A stretch of DNA of 64,000 nt from G963663315 sp963665165 (GTDB taxonomy: Bacteria > Pseudomonadota > Gammaproteobacteria > Arenicellales > Poriferihabitantaceae): positions 806,001 to 870,000 of the forward strand of contig OY761989.1 in assembly GCA_963665165.1 (NCBI GenBank), in the 5' to 3' direction. Every line of letters starts with the position of its first letter. The first letter of the stretch is position 1. Below the pieces are notes generated by a model. The model saw only the letters and a program-made list of their open reading frames with translations, was not told the origin of the DNA and made no database searches. This document shows, in pieces, positions 1 to 8,488 of the stretch. The translations under genes were made by a program, and so were the position numbers.

Positions 1-650
1 TAGCGGACACGGCCCGGGTGCTTTCCAGGATGGCTGACCTGATCGTGATGCGAACCGGGGCGCACGCGCGCGTTGAGACGATGGCGGAAAATGCCTCGGT
101 ACCTGTAATCAACGGGTTATCCGACTACAATCATCCCTGCCAGATTCTCGCGGATATCCAGACATTCACCGAGCATCGCGGAGACATCGGGGGCCGGAAA
201 ATCGCCTGGGTCGGTGATGGCAACAATGTTTGTCATTCGTGGATGAACGCGGCCCGGCAATTCGGTTTCGAACTCCACATTGCCACGCCGAAAAATCAGC
301 GGCCTGACGAGGCGCTGGCGGTACAATGCGCCGATCATGTCGTCCTGACCGAAGACCCGGTTGAGGCTTGCGCGGGCGCGGCGCTGGTGGTTACCGATAC
401 CTGGTCCGGCATGGGTTATGAAAAGGAAAAGAAAGTGCGCGAGAAAATATTCAAGGGTTATTGCGTCGACCAGGAATTGATGGGACACGCGGCCAGCGAC
501 GCGCTGTTCATGCACTGCCTGCCAGCCTATCGCGGCAGCGAAGTCACCTCGGAAGTGATCGATGGTCCGCAAAGCGTAGTCTGGGATGAAGCGGAAAACC
601 GGCTGCACGCGCAAAAGGCGCTGATCGAATTTTTGTTGCCAGACGGTTGA
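1..650 (+). CDS. argF: Ornithine carbamoyltransferase, 3' part (cut by window edge)
   Basis: The enzyme joins carbamoyl phosphate to ornithine to give citrulline in arginine biosynthesis (cytosol). The reading frame is already open at base 3, so the N-terminal carbamoyl-phosphate domain, including the STRT-type motif, lies outside the window. The visible part contains the HPCQ motif (about 132-143), a carbamoyltransferase signature, and the ornithine-side HCLP motif (about 513-524) followed by a normal C-terminus. Both motifs are intact, so nothing suggests decay. A short gap separates it from the following WrbA-like gene on the same strand. Confident call; only the start is missing. Confidence 0.95.
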   Translation, partial: ADTARVLSRMADLIVMRTGAHARVETMAENASVPVINGLSDYNHPCQILADIQTFTEHRGDIGGRKIAWVGDGNNVCHSWMNAARQFGFELHIATPKNQRPDEALAVQCADHVVLTEDPVEACAGAALVVTDTWSGMGYEKEKKVREKIFKGYCVDQELMGHAASDALFMHCLPAYRGSEVTSEVIDGPQSVVWDEAENRLHAQKALIEFLLPDG

Positions 651-661
651 CGCCTTTCACG

Positions 662-1264
662 ATGAAGAAAATCCTGATTCTGTACTACAGTCGGCATGGC
701 GCCACCGCGGAGTTGGCGAGACATGTGGGGCAAGGCGTGGAAAGTCTCGAACAGTGCGAAGCCGTGATGCGAACCGTGCCAGCCGTATCCACGGTTTGTG
801 AAGCGACTGAAGAGGCCATTCACCGGAGCGGAGATGTCTACGCGTCAACCGATGATCTTGAAAGCTGTGCGGGACTGATACTCGGCAGTCCTACCCGTTT
901 TGGCGCCATCGCATCGCCATTGAAGTATTTTTTTGACCAGACCGTCCCGCAATGGCTGAACGGTGCCCTCCGGGACAAACCCGCCGCCGTGTTCACTTCT
1001 TCCTCGAGCGTGCATGGCGGTCAGGAGAGCACCCTGCTATCCATGATGCTGCCCCTGATCCATCACGGCATGGTCATCACGGGGCTGCCTTACAGCGGCA
1101 CCCGACTCGCCCGGACACAGACCGGCGGCAGTCCTTACGGCGCAAGCCATGTTGCGGGGCCGAATGATGCCTTGCCGGTTTCCGATGATGAAAAAGCGCT
1201 GTCGGAAATACTCGGACGCCGGGTAGCCGGTCTCGCCGTCGCCCTGGATGGCAGGACGCTGTAG
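662..1264 (+). CDS. wrbA: NAD(P)H:quinone oxidoreductase, WrbA-like flavodoxin-fold protein
   Basis: About 200 residues, the normal WrbA size. The N-terminus (MKKILILYYSRHGAT) is a flavodoxin phosphate-binding loop after the first beta strand. A mid-protein segment SPTRFGAIASPLKYFFD and a later TSSSSVHGGQE segment are typical of FMN-binding WrbA proteins, which reduce quinones by two electrons with NAD(P)H. I start at ATG 662; a TTG at 647 is in frame, but it overlaps the argF stop and adds residues foreign to the family. The gene runs toward hda and ends 21 bases before it. The family is clear; the in vivo electron acceptor is not visible. Confidence 0.88.
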   Translation: MKKILILYYSRHGATAELARHVGQGVESLEQCEAVMRTVPAVSTVCEATEEAIHRSGDVYASTDDLESCAGLILGSPTRFGAIASPLKYFFDQTVPQWLNGALRDKPAAVFTSSSSVHGGQESTLLSMMLPLIHHGMVITGLPYSGTRLARTQTGGSPYGASHVAGPNDALPVSDDEKALSEILGRRVAGLAVALDGRTL

Positions 1265-1285
1265 CGGCGAGCGCCAGCCAGGCTG

Positions 1286-1975
1286 TCACAACAATGTTTT
1301 CAGAAAAGGGATGGTGATCTTGCGCTGGTCCCGCAGTGAGGCGCTGTCGATTTTGTCGAGTAGCGCAAACAGTGAACCGGTGTCACGCCTGCAACGGGAC
1401 ATGATGAACGCGGCCGCTTTTTCATCCAGGTCAAACCCCCGTGTCAACGCCTGATGCCGTAATGCCTGTTGTTTCCCGGTTTCATCCAGGGGGCGGAGGT
1501 GGTAAACCCCCCCGCAGGACAGACGGGATTCCAGATCTTTCAGTTCCAGATTGATTTTTCCGGGCGGCGCCGAACCGCTGACGATGAGTGTCCCGGAATT
1601 TCGTATCACGCTCTCGTACAGCGACAGAATCTTGACCTGCATGTCGCACAGGCCGGAAATTGTTCCAATATCGTCCATGCAAAGGATGGTGTTTGCGGCA
1701 ATCGGGATCAGCCTGTCCAGTTCGCCACCGTCCCGTCCGGTCAGGGAAACGTAAATTCCGGGCTTCGACCGCCTTTTCGCGGTCATGCAGCAGGCGTTGA
1801 GCAAATGGGTTTTGCCGCTGCCGGATTCTCCCCACAGATAGATGACCGGCCGGGTTTCAACCCCCGACAGCAGGTTCCCCAGTTCCCGGACCAGTATCTC
1901 ATTGCCTCTCTCGTAAAAACTTTCAAGAGCGATATGGTCGCCGGTATCTGCCGGAATCAGTGTCTGTCTGCTCAT
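1286..1975 (-). CDS. hda: DnaA regulatory inactivator Hda
   Basis: Hda, with the DNA-loaded beta clamp, stimulates ATP hydrolysis on DnaA and so limits re-initiation. The 229-residue protein is a DnaA-like AAA+ domain without the DnaA DNA-binding domain: Walker A in LWGESGSGKTHLL (about residues 47-59), Walker B ILCMDDIGTI, and a sensor-2-type C-terminus. The beginning (MSRQTLIP) resembles the short clamp-binding segment of Hda. Its ATG overlaps the TGA of the upstream phosphatidyltransferase by four bases (ATGA), so the two are translationally coupled. Hda beside purM and purN is a familiar gammaproteobacterial layout. Confidence 0.9.
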   Translation of the reverse strand: MSRQTLIPADTGDHIALESFYERGNEILVRELGNLLSGVETRPVIYLWGESGSGKTHLLNACCMTAKRRSKPGIYVSLTGRDGGELDRLIPIAANTILCMDDIGTISGLCDMQVKILSLYESVIRNSGTLIVSGSAPPGKINLELKDLESRLSCGGVYHLRPLDETGKQQALRHQALTRGFDLDEKAAAFIMSRCRRDTGSLFALLDKIDSASLRDQRKITIPFLKTLL

Positions 1976-2502
1976 TTTTCAGCCAGGTTGGCAAATTCCT
2001 GCCGGATTCCCCACAGCCACACATACTGGACTCCGCTGACCACCGTCGTAACCAGCACCCCGAAAACCAGCGCGTCGACCACTATCGGCACAGAAAGAAT
2101 AGTCGATTTCTCCAGTAATACGGCGACCATCAGCGAAATTTGCAGAAATGTGTTGAGCTTGCTCAGCCAGGTGGGCCGGACCGATACGGTTTCCACCATC
2201 ACCGCAATAATCAGGTAGCCGACCACGATAACCAGATCCCGGAACATCACCAGCACTACTAACCAGAAAGGAATGTCACCCAGTATCGCCAGCATGACAT
2301 AGGTACTGCCAATCAACAGTTTGTCCGCCATCGGGTCAAGCACCTTGCCCAGGTTTGAAACGTAATTGAACTGTTTCGCAATATATCCATCCAGGCCATC
2401 CGTAACGCCGGCGGCGATGAACAGGTAAAGCGCCAGGTCATAGTTGTGTTCGTGCAGCAACAGCACCAGTATCGGGCAAGACGCGATCCGGGCCAGGGTC
2501 AA
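1972..2502 (-). CDS. CDP-alcohol phosphatidyltransferase family membrane protein
   Basis: Transfers a phosphatidyl group from CDP-diacylglycerol to an alcohol in phospholipid synthesis (inner membrane). The family signature D-x2-DG-x2-A-R-x8-G-x3-D-x3-D is present at D35, D38-G39, A42, G52, D56 and D60, but the usual Arg is Lys43. Several hydrophobic helices follow. The start is uncertain: the homologous N-terminal segment IPNLLTLARI continues upstream of the TTG at 2502, the frame stays open to a stop at 2554-2556, and no ATG or GTG occurs there. TTG 2502, or an even rarer codon, must serve. It is PgsA-like, but the alcohol acceptor cannot be read from the sequence. It overlaps hda by four bases. 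Confidence 0.8.
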   Translation of the reverse strand: MTLARIASCPILVLLLHEHNYDLALYLFIAAGVTDGLDGYIAKQFNYVSNLGKVLDPMADKLLIGSTYVMLAILGDIPFWLVVLVMFRDLVIVVGYLIIAVMVETVSVRPTWLSKLNTFLQISLMVAVLLEKSTILSVPIVVDALVFGVLVTTVVSGVQYVWLWGIRQEFANLAEK

Positions 2503-2729
2503 CAGGTTCGGGATGAGAGAGAGCAGATTATGTACCTCGGATCGTGTCAGGAGTCAAAAAAACAGGTTTGGCTAACCTATCACTGCATCAGTCGATTTTC
2601 AAATATTTACAGGAGAACTTTCGGTTTGAGCGTAGCAGGCGCGAATCAGGCATTCGATATACTTCATACCGGATTCAGCTTCGATCAGGCATAATCGGGA
2701 CTGGATTTCCATTTACCCGAATTTGCCCG

Positions 2730-3779
2730 ATGCCGCTGGAAAAGAGTTCGAAAACGGCCCTGAGTTATAGCCAAAGCGGTGTCGATATTGATGCGGGAAA
2801 CACCCTGGTCGATCGAATCAAGCCCGCGGTCAGGGAAACATTCCGTCCGGGTGTCCTCCAGGGGCCGGGCGGTTTCGGCGCATTGTTTGAACTACCTGCA
2901 GGCCGGTTCCAGTCTCCGGTACTGGTTTCCGGCACGGATGGCGTCGGCACCAAGCTGAAGCTGGCCGGTATGATGAACCGTCATCACACGATCGGGATCG
3001 ACCTGGTTGCGATGTGTGTCAACGACATCATCGTTTGTGGGGCTGAACCCCTGTATTTCCTGGACTATTTTGCCACGGGAAAGCTCGATGTGGATCAGGC
3101 GGAAACCATCATCCGCGGCATTGCCCGGGGGTGTGCCCGCGCAGGCTGTGCCCTGGTCGGCGGGGAGACGGCGGAAATGCCGGGGTTTTACTCTTCCGGG
3201 GATTACGATCTGGCGGGTTTCGCGGTCGGTGTCGTCGAAAAAAATGACATGATTACGCCGCAGCGGGTCCGTGCGGGGGATACGGTCATCGGCCTGGGTT
3301 CTTCGGGACCCCATGCCAATGGTTATTCCCTGATCCGGAAAATCATCGAAGTCACCGGCAGCGACCTGGACCAGGAATTTGAAGGCGGCACACTGGGCGA
3401 GGCCCTTCTCACTCCCACCCGGATTTATGTCAAAACCATTCTTGCCTTGCTCGAATCGGTCGAGGTCACAGCCATTGCCCATATCACCGGCGGCGGGCTG
3501 CCCGACAATTTACCGAGGGTGCTGCCACCGGGCGTCAGCGCCCGGATTTCCCGGTCATCGTGGTCACTGCCTCCTGTTTTCAAATGGTTGCAGGAAGGTG
3601 GCCGGGTTGAACAGGCTGAAATGCTGCGCACATTCAATTGCGGGATCGGCATGGTGGTTTGCGTCCATGCGCGGGACGCGGATATGGCGATAACCCGGCT
3701 TGAGAATTCCGGGGAAACCGTTTTTGTCCTGGGGGAAATTGTCGAATCCGGCCGAACCCGGGTGGTCCTGACCGATTAA
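2730..3779 (+). CDS. purM: Phosphoribosylformylglycinamidine cyclo-ligase (AIR synthetase)
   Basis: Fifth step of purine synthesis: ATP-dependent ring closure of FGAM to aminoimidazole ribotide. The protein has 349 residues against 345 in E. coli. Diagnostic segments are SGVDIDAGN near the N-terminus, GTDGVGTKLKLA, the GGETAEMPGFY loop and HITGGGLPDNLPR. The frame is open further upstream to 2544, but family similarity begins at MPLEKSSKTALSYSQSGVD, so ATG 2730 is chosen. It is divergent from the phosphatidyltransferase, with about 225 bases between them that should hold both promoters. purN follows after nine bases. Confidence 0.95.
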   Translation: MPLEKSSKTALSYSQSGVDIDAGNTLVDRIKPAVRETFRPGVLQGPGGFGALFELPAGRFQSPVLVSGTDGVGTKLKLAGMMNRHHTIGIDLVAMCVNDIIVCGAEPLYFLDYFATGKLDVDQAETIIRGIARGCARAGCALVGGETAEMPGFYSSGDYDLAGFAVGVVEKNDMITPQRVRAGDTVIGLGSSGPHANGYSLIRKIIEVTGSDLDQEFEGGTLGEALLTPTRIYVKTILALLESVEVTAIAHITGGGLPDNLPRVLPPGVSARISRSSWSLPPVFKWLQEGGRVEQAEMLRTFNCGIGMVVCVHARDADMAITRLENSGETVFVLGEIVESGRTRVVLTD

Positions 3780-3788
3780 CGCCGCATC

Positions 3789-4400
3789 ATGCCTGGCCAG
3801 ACATTTAAATTGGTGGTACTGATTTCCGGCAACGGCTCCAACCTGCAATCCATTATCGATCATATTCAGGCCGGAACCCTGGATGCCAGGATCATGGCGG
3901 TGATCAGTAACCGCGCGGACGCGTTCGGCCTTGAACGGGCCCGGGCCGCGGGTATCGAGGCGCTCACGATGGATCCCGCAGAATATTCTTCAGCGTGTGG
4001 CTTCGACCATGATCTGGCAAAGACCGTGTCGCGCTATCAACCCCGCCTGATCGTGCTGGCGGGGTACATGCGAATACTGGGCGCTGATTTCGTCGACCGG
4101 TTCGAAGGGAAAATCGTAAACATTCATCCTTCACTTCTGCCAAAATACAAGGGGCTGAATACCCATCAACGCGCCATTGACGCGGGCGATTCGGAACACG
4201 GGGCCAGTGTCCATTATGTGACTTGTGAACTGGACGATGGGCCGATTATCATCCAGCAGCGGGTGGAAATTTCGCCTCAGGATACCGCGGCCACCCTGCA
4301 GAAGAAAGTGCATCAGGCGGAGCACAGGATTTACCCGATTGCGATTCAGCGAATCGTGACCGGGGAAGTCAATTTCAACAGGATAAAAACGGAATCATGA
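3789..4400 (+). CDS. purN: Phosphoribosylglycinamide formyltransferase
   Basis: Third step of purine synthesis: formyl transfer from 10-formyltetrahydrofolate to GAR. The product has 203 residues, close to the usual 210. The N-terminal phosphate loop (LISGNGSNLQSIID) and the folate/catalytic region NIHPSLLPKYKGLNTHQRA, with catalytic Asn and His, are intact, followed by HGASVHYVTCELDDGPII with its conserved Asp. It lies in an operon with purM (nine bases upstream) and overlaps the next gene through ATGA at 4397-4400. Confidence 0.95.
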   Translation: MPGQTFKLVVLISGNGSNLQSIIDHIQAGTLDARIMAVISNRADAFGLERARAAGIEALTMDPAEYSSACGFDHDLAKTVSRYQPRLIVLAGYMRILGADFVDRFEGKIVNIHPSLLPKYKGLNTHQRAIDAGDSEHGASVHYVTCELDDGPIIIQQRVEISPQDTAATLQKKVHQAEHRIYPIAIQRIVTGEVNFNRIKTES

Positions 4401-5113
4401 CCAGATTATTCAAACCGGCCCGGCTCCCGATCGCGTTTTTCCTGGTTGGCATGCTCTCGTTGTACGGTACAATGCTGTCACTTGCCGGGACATCCGATAC
4501 CCGGATACTGCGGTACTCCGTAACGGAAGGAAATATGACCGTCGGGGAACTGGAGGTAATTCTGGAGCGCGGGGACGGGCAGATAAAGGCAACCGTCATC
4601 ACCCATCTGGACGGGCTGGCAAAACTGCTCCTGGGGGAATTTACCGCCGAAGCCTGGTTTCATCTGGACGGCGGCCATGCGATTCTGGACCGGGGCCTGC
4701 GGAGGAAAGGGAAGGACGACCCGGGGTCGGGTTTCATGGTTGATTACCCCAACAAAACGCTGAAACTCGACACTGGAACCAGTTATCCCGTTCTGCCCGG
4801 AGAACTGCTGGATTCAACCGAGTTCCCCGTTGCCCTGATCACTGCCGATCTGGCATCGGTGGCCGGGAAAACCGTGTGGGAGGTCAATGCCCAAAGGGCA
4901 AGGCGCTATCTTTATCATGCGCCGAAACCCGAAATGCTCGAACTCGATGGCAGGCCGTATAATACCTGGAAAGTGACCCGAAACAAACTGGGAGACATTC
5001 ACAGAACGGTCACGTTCTGGCTGGATCCGGCCAGGCAGAATATTCCGTTGAAAATCGTAACCATCAGAAAGGACAGGAAAACGGTCCTGATCCTGCTTGA
5101 CCACCTCAGGTAG
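4397..5113 (+). CDS. DUF3108 domain exported protein
   Basis: A 238-residue protein with a hydrophobic N-terminal segment (about residues 10-30) ending near a small-residue cleavage site, so probably exported to the periplasm. The rest is beta-rich, with the pattern of DUF3108, a family commonly found just downstream of purN in gammaproteobacteria: an early YSVTEGNMTVGELEV strand pair, a mid segment on substrate conversion (LLDSTEFPVALITADL) and a C-terminal FWLDPARQNIPLKI strand. No catalytic function is known to me. The start codon overlaps the purN stop, so it is cotranscribed and coupled. The assignment rests on both sequence pattern and gene order. Confidence 0.8.
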   Translation: MTRLFKPARLPIAFFLVGMLSLYGTMLSLAGTSDTRILRYSVTEGNMTVGELEVILERGDGQIKATVITHLDGLAKLLLGEFTAEAWFHLDGGHAILDRGLRRKGKDDPGSGFMVDYPNKTLKLDTGTSYPVLPGELLDSTEFPVALITADLASVAGKTVWEVNAQRARRYLYHAPKPEMLELDGRPYNTWKVTRNKLGDIHRTVTFWLDPARQNIPLKIVTIRKDRKTVLILLDHLR

Positions 5114-5127
5114 CGGGGCACGTGGGC

Positions 5128-6078
5128 ATGACCGAAGCGCTCAGTATTTCAAACCTGAGGAAAGTCTACGATAACGGCCATGTCGCCCTGGACGGCATCA
5201 GCCTGTCTGTAGATCAAGGTGATTTTTTTGGATTGATTGGCAAAAACGGCGCCGGGAAGTCAACCACTATCGGCATTATCTCGTCATTGATCAACAAGAC
5301 CTCGGGTTCGGTCAGGATCTTCGACATCGATATTGACGAGGATTTCGATCTGGCCAAGTCCCGTATCGGCATTGTGCCCCAGGAGATCAACTTCAGCATC
5401 TTCGAGACTCCCATGCAGATTGTGACGAATCAGGCGGGATATCATGGTATTCGTCGAAAACCGGCCAGTCAACGGGCTCAGCACTATCTGGATATGCTGG
5501 GCCTGAGCGACAAAAGGGACACGCCTGCAAGGAAGTTGTCCGGAGGCATGAAACGGAGGCTGATGATTGCGCGCGCCCTGGTGAGTGAACCCGGGTTGTT
5601 GATTCTGGATGAGCCGACTGCGGGCGTTGACATCGAGATCAGGCGGTTGATGTGGGAATTTCTGGCGGAAATCAATGAAAAGGGGACAACCATCATATTG
5701 ACCACCCACTATCTGGAAGAAGCCGAGAGTCTTTGCCGGAATATCGCGATCCTGGAACGCGGAGAGTTGATGGAAAACACGGATACCAAAAGCCTGTTGT
5801 CCCAGTTGCGCCAGGACACATACGTGCTTGATCTGGCGTCCCCGCTGACCCGGTTGCCCGAGCCGCTGGCAGATTCGGTTGACCAGACCTGGAAGTTGCG
5901 GAATACGATGACTCTGGAGGTCATGGTGTCGAAGACCCAGGGCATGAATACCGCCTTTGAACTGCTCTCGAAAAATCAAATCCGGGTGGCGAGCATGCGC
6001 AACAAGACAAACAGACTGGAGCAATTGTTCATGGAAATCACAGCCGAGAGCCAATCAGGCGACAGGGGAATACCATGA
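5128..6078 (+). CDS. yadG: ABC transporter ATP-binding protein, YadG-like
   Basis: ATPase of an ABC-2 type exporter. Walker A GKNGAGKST, a Q-loop in GIVPQEINFSIFETP, the signature LSGGMKRRLMIARAL, Walker B LLILDEPTAGVD and an H-loop in LTTHYLEEAESLCR are all present. Long stretches match my memory of E. coli YadG (IGIISSLINKTSG, IVTNQAGYHGI, TAGVDIEIRR), so this is the YadG branch rather than a generic ATPase. ATG 5128 is used because a GGGG box lies at suitable distance; a GTG at 5122 is also in frame. The stop overlaps the permease start (ATGA). The substrate of this exporter branch is not known to me. Confidence 0.88.
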   Translation: MTEALSISNLRKVYDNGHVALDGISLSVDQGDFFGLIGKNGAGKSTTIGIISSLINKTSGSVRIFDIDIDEDFDLAKSRIGIVPQEINFSIFETPMQIVTNQAGYHGIRRKPASQRAQHYLDMLGLSDKRDTPARKLSGGMKRRLMIARALVSEPGLLILDEPTAGVDIEIRRLMWEFLAEINEKGTTIILTTHYLEEAESLCRNIAILERGELMENTDTKSLLSQLRQDTYVLDLASPLTRLPEPLADSVDQTWKLRNTMTLEVMVSKTQGMNTAFELLSKNQIRVASMRNKTNRLEQLFMEITAESQSGDRGIP

Positions 6079-6848
6079 ACCGGGAGCGACACTGGATCGC
6101 ATTCATTACCATACTGAACAAGGAGGTTACCCGCTTCATGCGGATCTGGCAGCAAACCGTTTTTCCTCCTGTCATTACGACCACATTGTATTTCATTATT
6201 TTCGGCAATCTGATTGGCCCCCGGATCGGAGAGATGGCCGGGCATTCCTATATGGAGTTCATCGTGCCCGGATTAATCCTGATGTCGGTCATTAACAACT
6301 CCTATTCCAATGTTTCCTCCTCGTTTTTCGGCGCGAAGTTTCAGCGCTCCATCGAGGAATTGCAGGTCGCTCCCGTTCCAAACAGCATTGTGTTGCTCGG
6401 ATATGTATGTGGAGGCGTTTTGCGCGGGCTGCTGGTCGGTGTCGTGGTCACCCTGGTGTCCCTCTTTTTCAGTGACCTCTCGATTCACAGTTTTCCGGTT
6501 GCCGGCAGTATTATCCTGCTTACGGCGCTGTTGTTCTCCCTGGCCGGGTTTCTGAATGGCATGTTTGCTACCAAATTCGACGATGTGACCATTATCCCCA
6601 ATTTCATACTGACCCCGCTGACCTATCTGGGTGGCGTTTTTTATTCGATCAAGCTGTTGCCCGAGTTCTGGCAGGTGGTTTCCCACGCCAACCCGATCCT
6701 CTATATGATCAGTGGGTTCCGGTTCGGTTTTCTGGGCACAGCCGATATCGACCTGATCGTTTCGTTTGTGCTTATATGCCTGTTTTGCGTGATTCTTTTC
6801 GTGGTCAATCTCAGGCTGCTTGACCGGGGTTTTAATCTCCGGCAATAA
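6075..6848 (+). CDS. yadH: ABC-2 type transporter permease, YadH-like
   Basis: Partner permease of the preceding ATPase: 257 residues, six predicted membrane helices, inner membrane. It contains the ABC-2 family segment VPGLILMSVINNSYSNVSSS and a C-terminal YLGGVFYSIKLLPEFW, matching the YadH size and architecture. Its ATG overlaps the ATPase TGA. After it, about 60 bases separate it from the convergent acyl-CoA ligase; I see no clear terminator hairpin there. The exported substrate cannot be inferred. Confidence 0.87.
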   Translation: MNRERHWIAFITILNKEVTRFMRIWQQTVFPPVITTTLYFIIFGNLIGPRIGEMAGHSYMEFIVPGLILMSVINNSYSNVSSSFFGAKFQRSIEELQVAPVPNSIVLLGYVCGGVLRGLLVGVVVTLVSLFFSDLSIHSFPVAGSIILLTALLFSLAGFLNGMFATKFDDVTIIPNFILTPLTYLGGVFYSIKLLPEFWQVVSHANPILYMISGFRFGFLGTADIDLIVSFVLICLFCVILFVVNLRLLDRGFNLRQ

Positions 6849-6907
6849 ACCCGGAGCGTCCAATCGCGGTCAAGCCCCGTGGTCAAGCCGGTTCCGGCCA
6901 CTCGCAT

Positions 6908-8467
6908 TCAGTCCAATGACGCCAGTGATTCCGCCAGTTTCAGCCGCTGGATTTTTCCGGAAGGCCCCCTGGGCAACTCGTCCCGTATGTAAATGTTCTT
7001 GGGGCGCTTGATCTCTCCGAGCAACTGCCTGCAGTGGTCCAGAAGCTGGGTCTGGCTGCATTCGGTGTCCGGCTTCAGCGTGACACAGGCCATGACCTCC
7101 TGACCGTAGTGCGGGTCGGGAACACCGAAAGCGGCCGCTTCGAATACAGCCGGGTGCCGGTACAGGACATCGTCAATTTCCCGTGGCGCGATATTTTCTC
7201 CACCGCGAATAATCAGTTCCTTCAGCCTTCCGGTAACAAAGATATAACCCCGTTCATCCCGGTATCCGAGGTCGCCGGTATGGAACCAGCCGTTTTCATC
7301 CAGCGCCTCGCGGGTGGCTTTCGGGTCATTGAAGTATCCTTTCATTACGTTGTCGCCGCGCACTACAATTTCTCCGATCACATGGTCGGCGCAGCAGTTC
7401 CGGTTTTCGTCGAAAATCGTGACCTCGTTTCCAACCGGCAGCCCGGCTGATCCGTAAATCGTTTCCTTGCGGCGCATCGGAGTGGACAGGATTTGCGCGG
7501 CGCATTCGCTGATCCCCATGGTTTCGATGAGCGGAATATCGAACAAGGTTTCGAATTGCCGGTGGGTGGCTGGCGCCAGCGCCGCTGAGGCGGAACGGCC
7601 AAACCGCAGATGATCGTCGAACCCGGAAAACCCGGAGAATCCGGACCCCGGGTCGTCATGGCCGGTCATCTGCCTTTGCTGGCGTTCGATCAGCCAGGAG
7701 ACGATCGTGGGCACGACACTGAACCAGGTGCAGCGGTATTTCCCGATCCAGGACCAGAAATTCCGGGCGCTGAACTTTTTCGCCATGACCACTGTGCCGT
7801 TGCTGACCAGGGTAGCCATGACGGATACCATTTCAGCGTTGATGTGATAAAGCGGGAGCACACACAAACCCTTGTCACGGTCATCCAGTTCATGGGCGTC
7901 GACCGTATTCCTGCCGCCGGCGATTGCATTCCTGTGACTGAGCAGAACCCCCTTGGGACGCCCGGTGGTTCCCGAAGTGTAAATCATCAGCGCGGTATCC
8001 TGGTCCGTGATCGCCGGTTGATCGACAATCATACCGTCCATAGCGGGAAAATCCTGTTGCGGCCCCTCGTCTTCGCTCCACGCCAGGCATTCGAAATCAT
8101 GCCCTGCCCGGAAGCAATCCGCATATTGAGCCTTGTACGGGTCGGAACAAAACACCAGTTTCAACCGCGAATGCCCAATCACATAGTCCAGTTGATCCTG
8201 GCCCGCGACCGCGTTCAGCGGCAACACGACACGTCCACTGTACATGATGCCCAGAAACAGGCAGGTCGTCCATAATCCGTTGTCCATCAGAAAAGCCACC
8301 GTTTCGTCGCGTCCAATACCCTTGTGTTCAAGCAGGCGGGCGATCCACCGGCATTTTTCCTGTAATTCCAGGTAACTCAGGCTGGCGCCGGTTTCCGCTA
8401 CTTCGAGAAACGGTTTGTCCGGGGTTTCCAGCGCGAGGAAATCAATGAGTTGCCTGACAGTCTGCAC
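6908..8467 (-). CDS. sauT: AMP-forming acyl-CoA ligase, candidate sulfoacetate-CoA ligase (SauT-like)
   Basis: A 519-residue ANL-superfamily ligase: phosphate loop YTSGTTGRPKGVLLSHRN, the ETMGISECAA adenine region, the YRDERGYIFVTGRLKELI hinge and the C-terminal lysine in GPSGKIQRLK. It activates a carboxylic acid to its CoA thioester. The acid is inferred from the neighbour: the gene just upstream in the transcript encodes an acylating aldehyde dehydrogenase of the SauS type, and sauS-sauT pairs degrade sulfoacetate in Cupriavidus necator. A TTT uptake system precedes them. Start is GTG 8467 with AGGA upstream; no ATG fits. Family is sure; substrate is inferred, and another short acid is possible. 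Confidence 0.6.
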   Translation of the reverse strand: MQTVRQLIDFLALETPDKPFLEVAETGASLSYLELQEKCRWIARLLEHKGIGRDETVAFLMDNGLWTTCLFLGIMYSGRVVLPLNAVAGQDQLDYVIGHSRLKLVFCSDPYKAQYADCFRAGHDFECLAWSEDEGPQQDFPAMDGMIVDQPAITDQDTALMIYTSGTTGRPKGVLLSHRNAIAGGRNTVDAHELDDRDKGLCVLPLYHINAEMVSVMATLVSNGTVVMAKKFSARNFWSWIGKYRCTWFSVVPTIVSWLIERQQRQMTGHDDPGSGFSGFSGFDDHLRFGRSASAALAPATHRQFETLFDIPLIETMGISECAAQILSTPMRRKETIYGSAGLPVGNEVTIFDENRNCCADHVIGEIVVRGDNVMKGYFNDPKATREALDENGWFHTGDLGYRDERGYIFVTGRLKELIIRGGENIAPREIDDVLYRHPAVFEAAAFGVPDPHYGQEVMACVTLKPDTECSQTQLLDHCRQLLGEIKRPKNIYIRDELPRGPSGKIQRLKLAESLASLD

Positions 8468-8488
8468 GGCGGGAATCCTGAAACCGGA

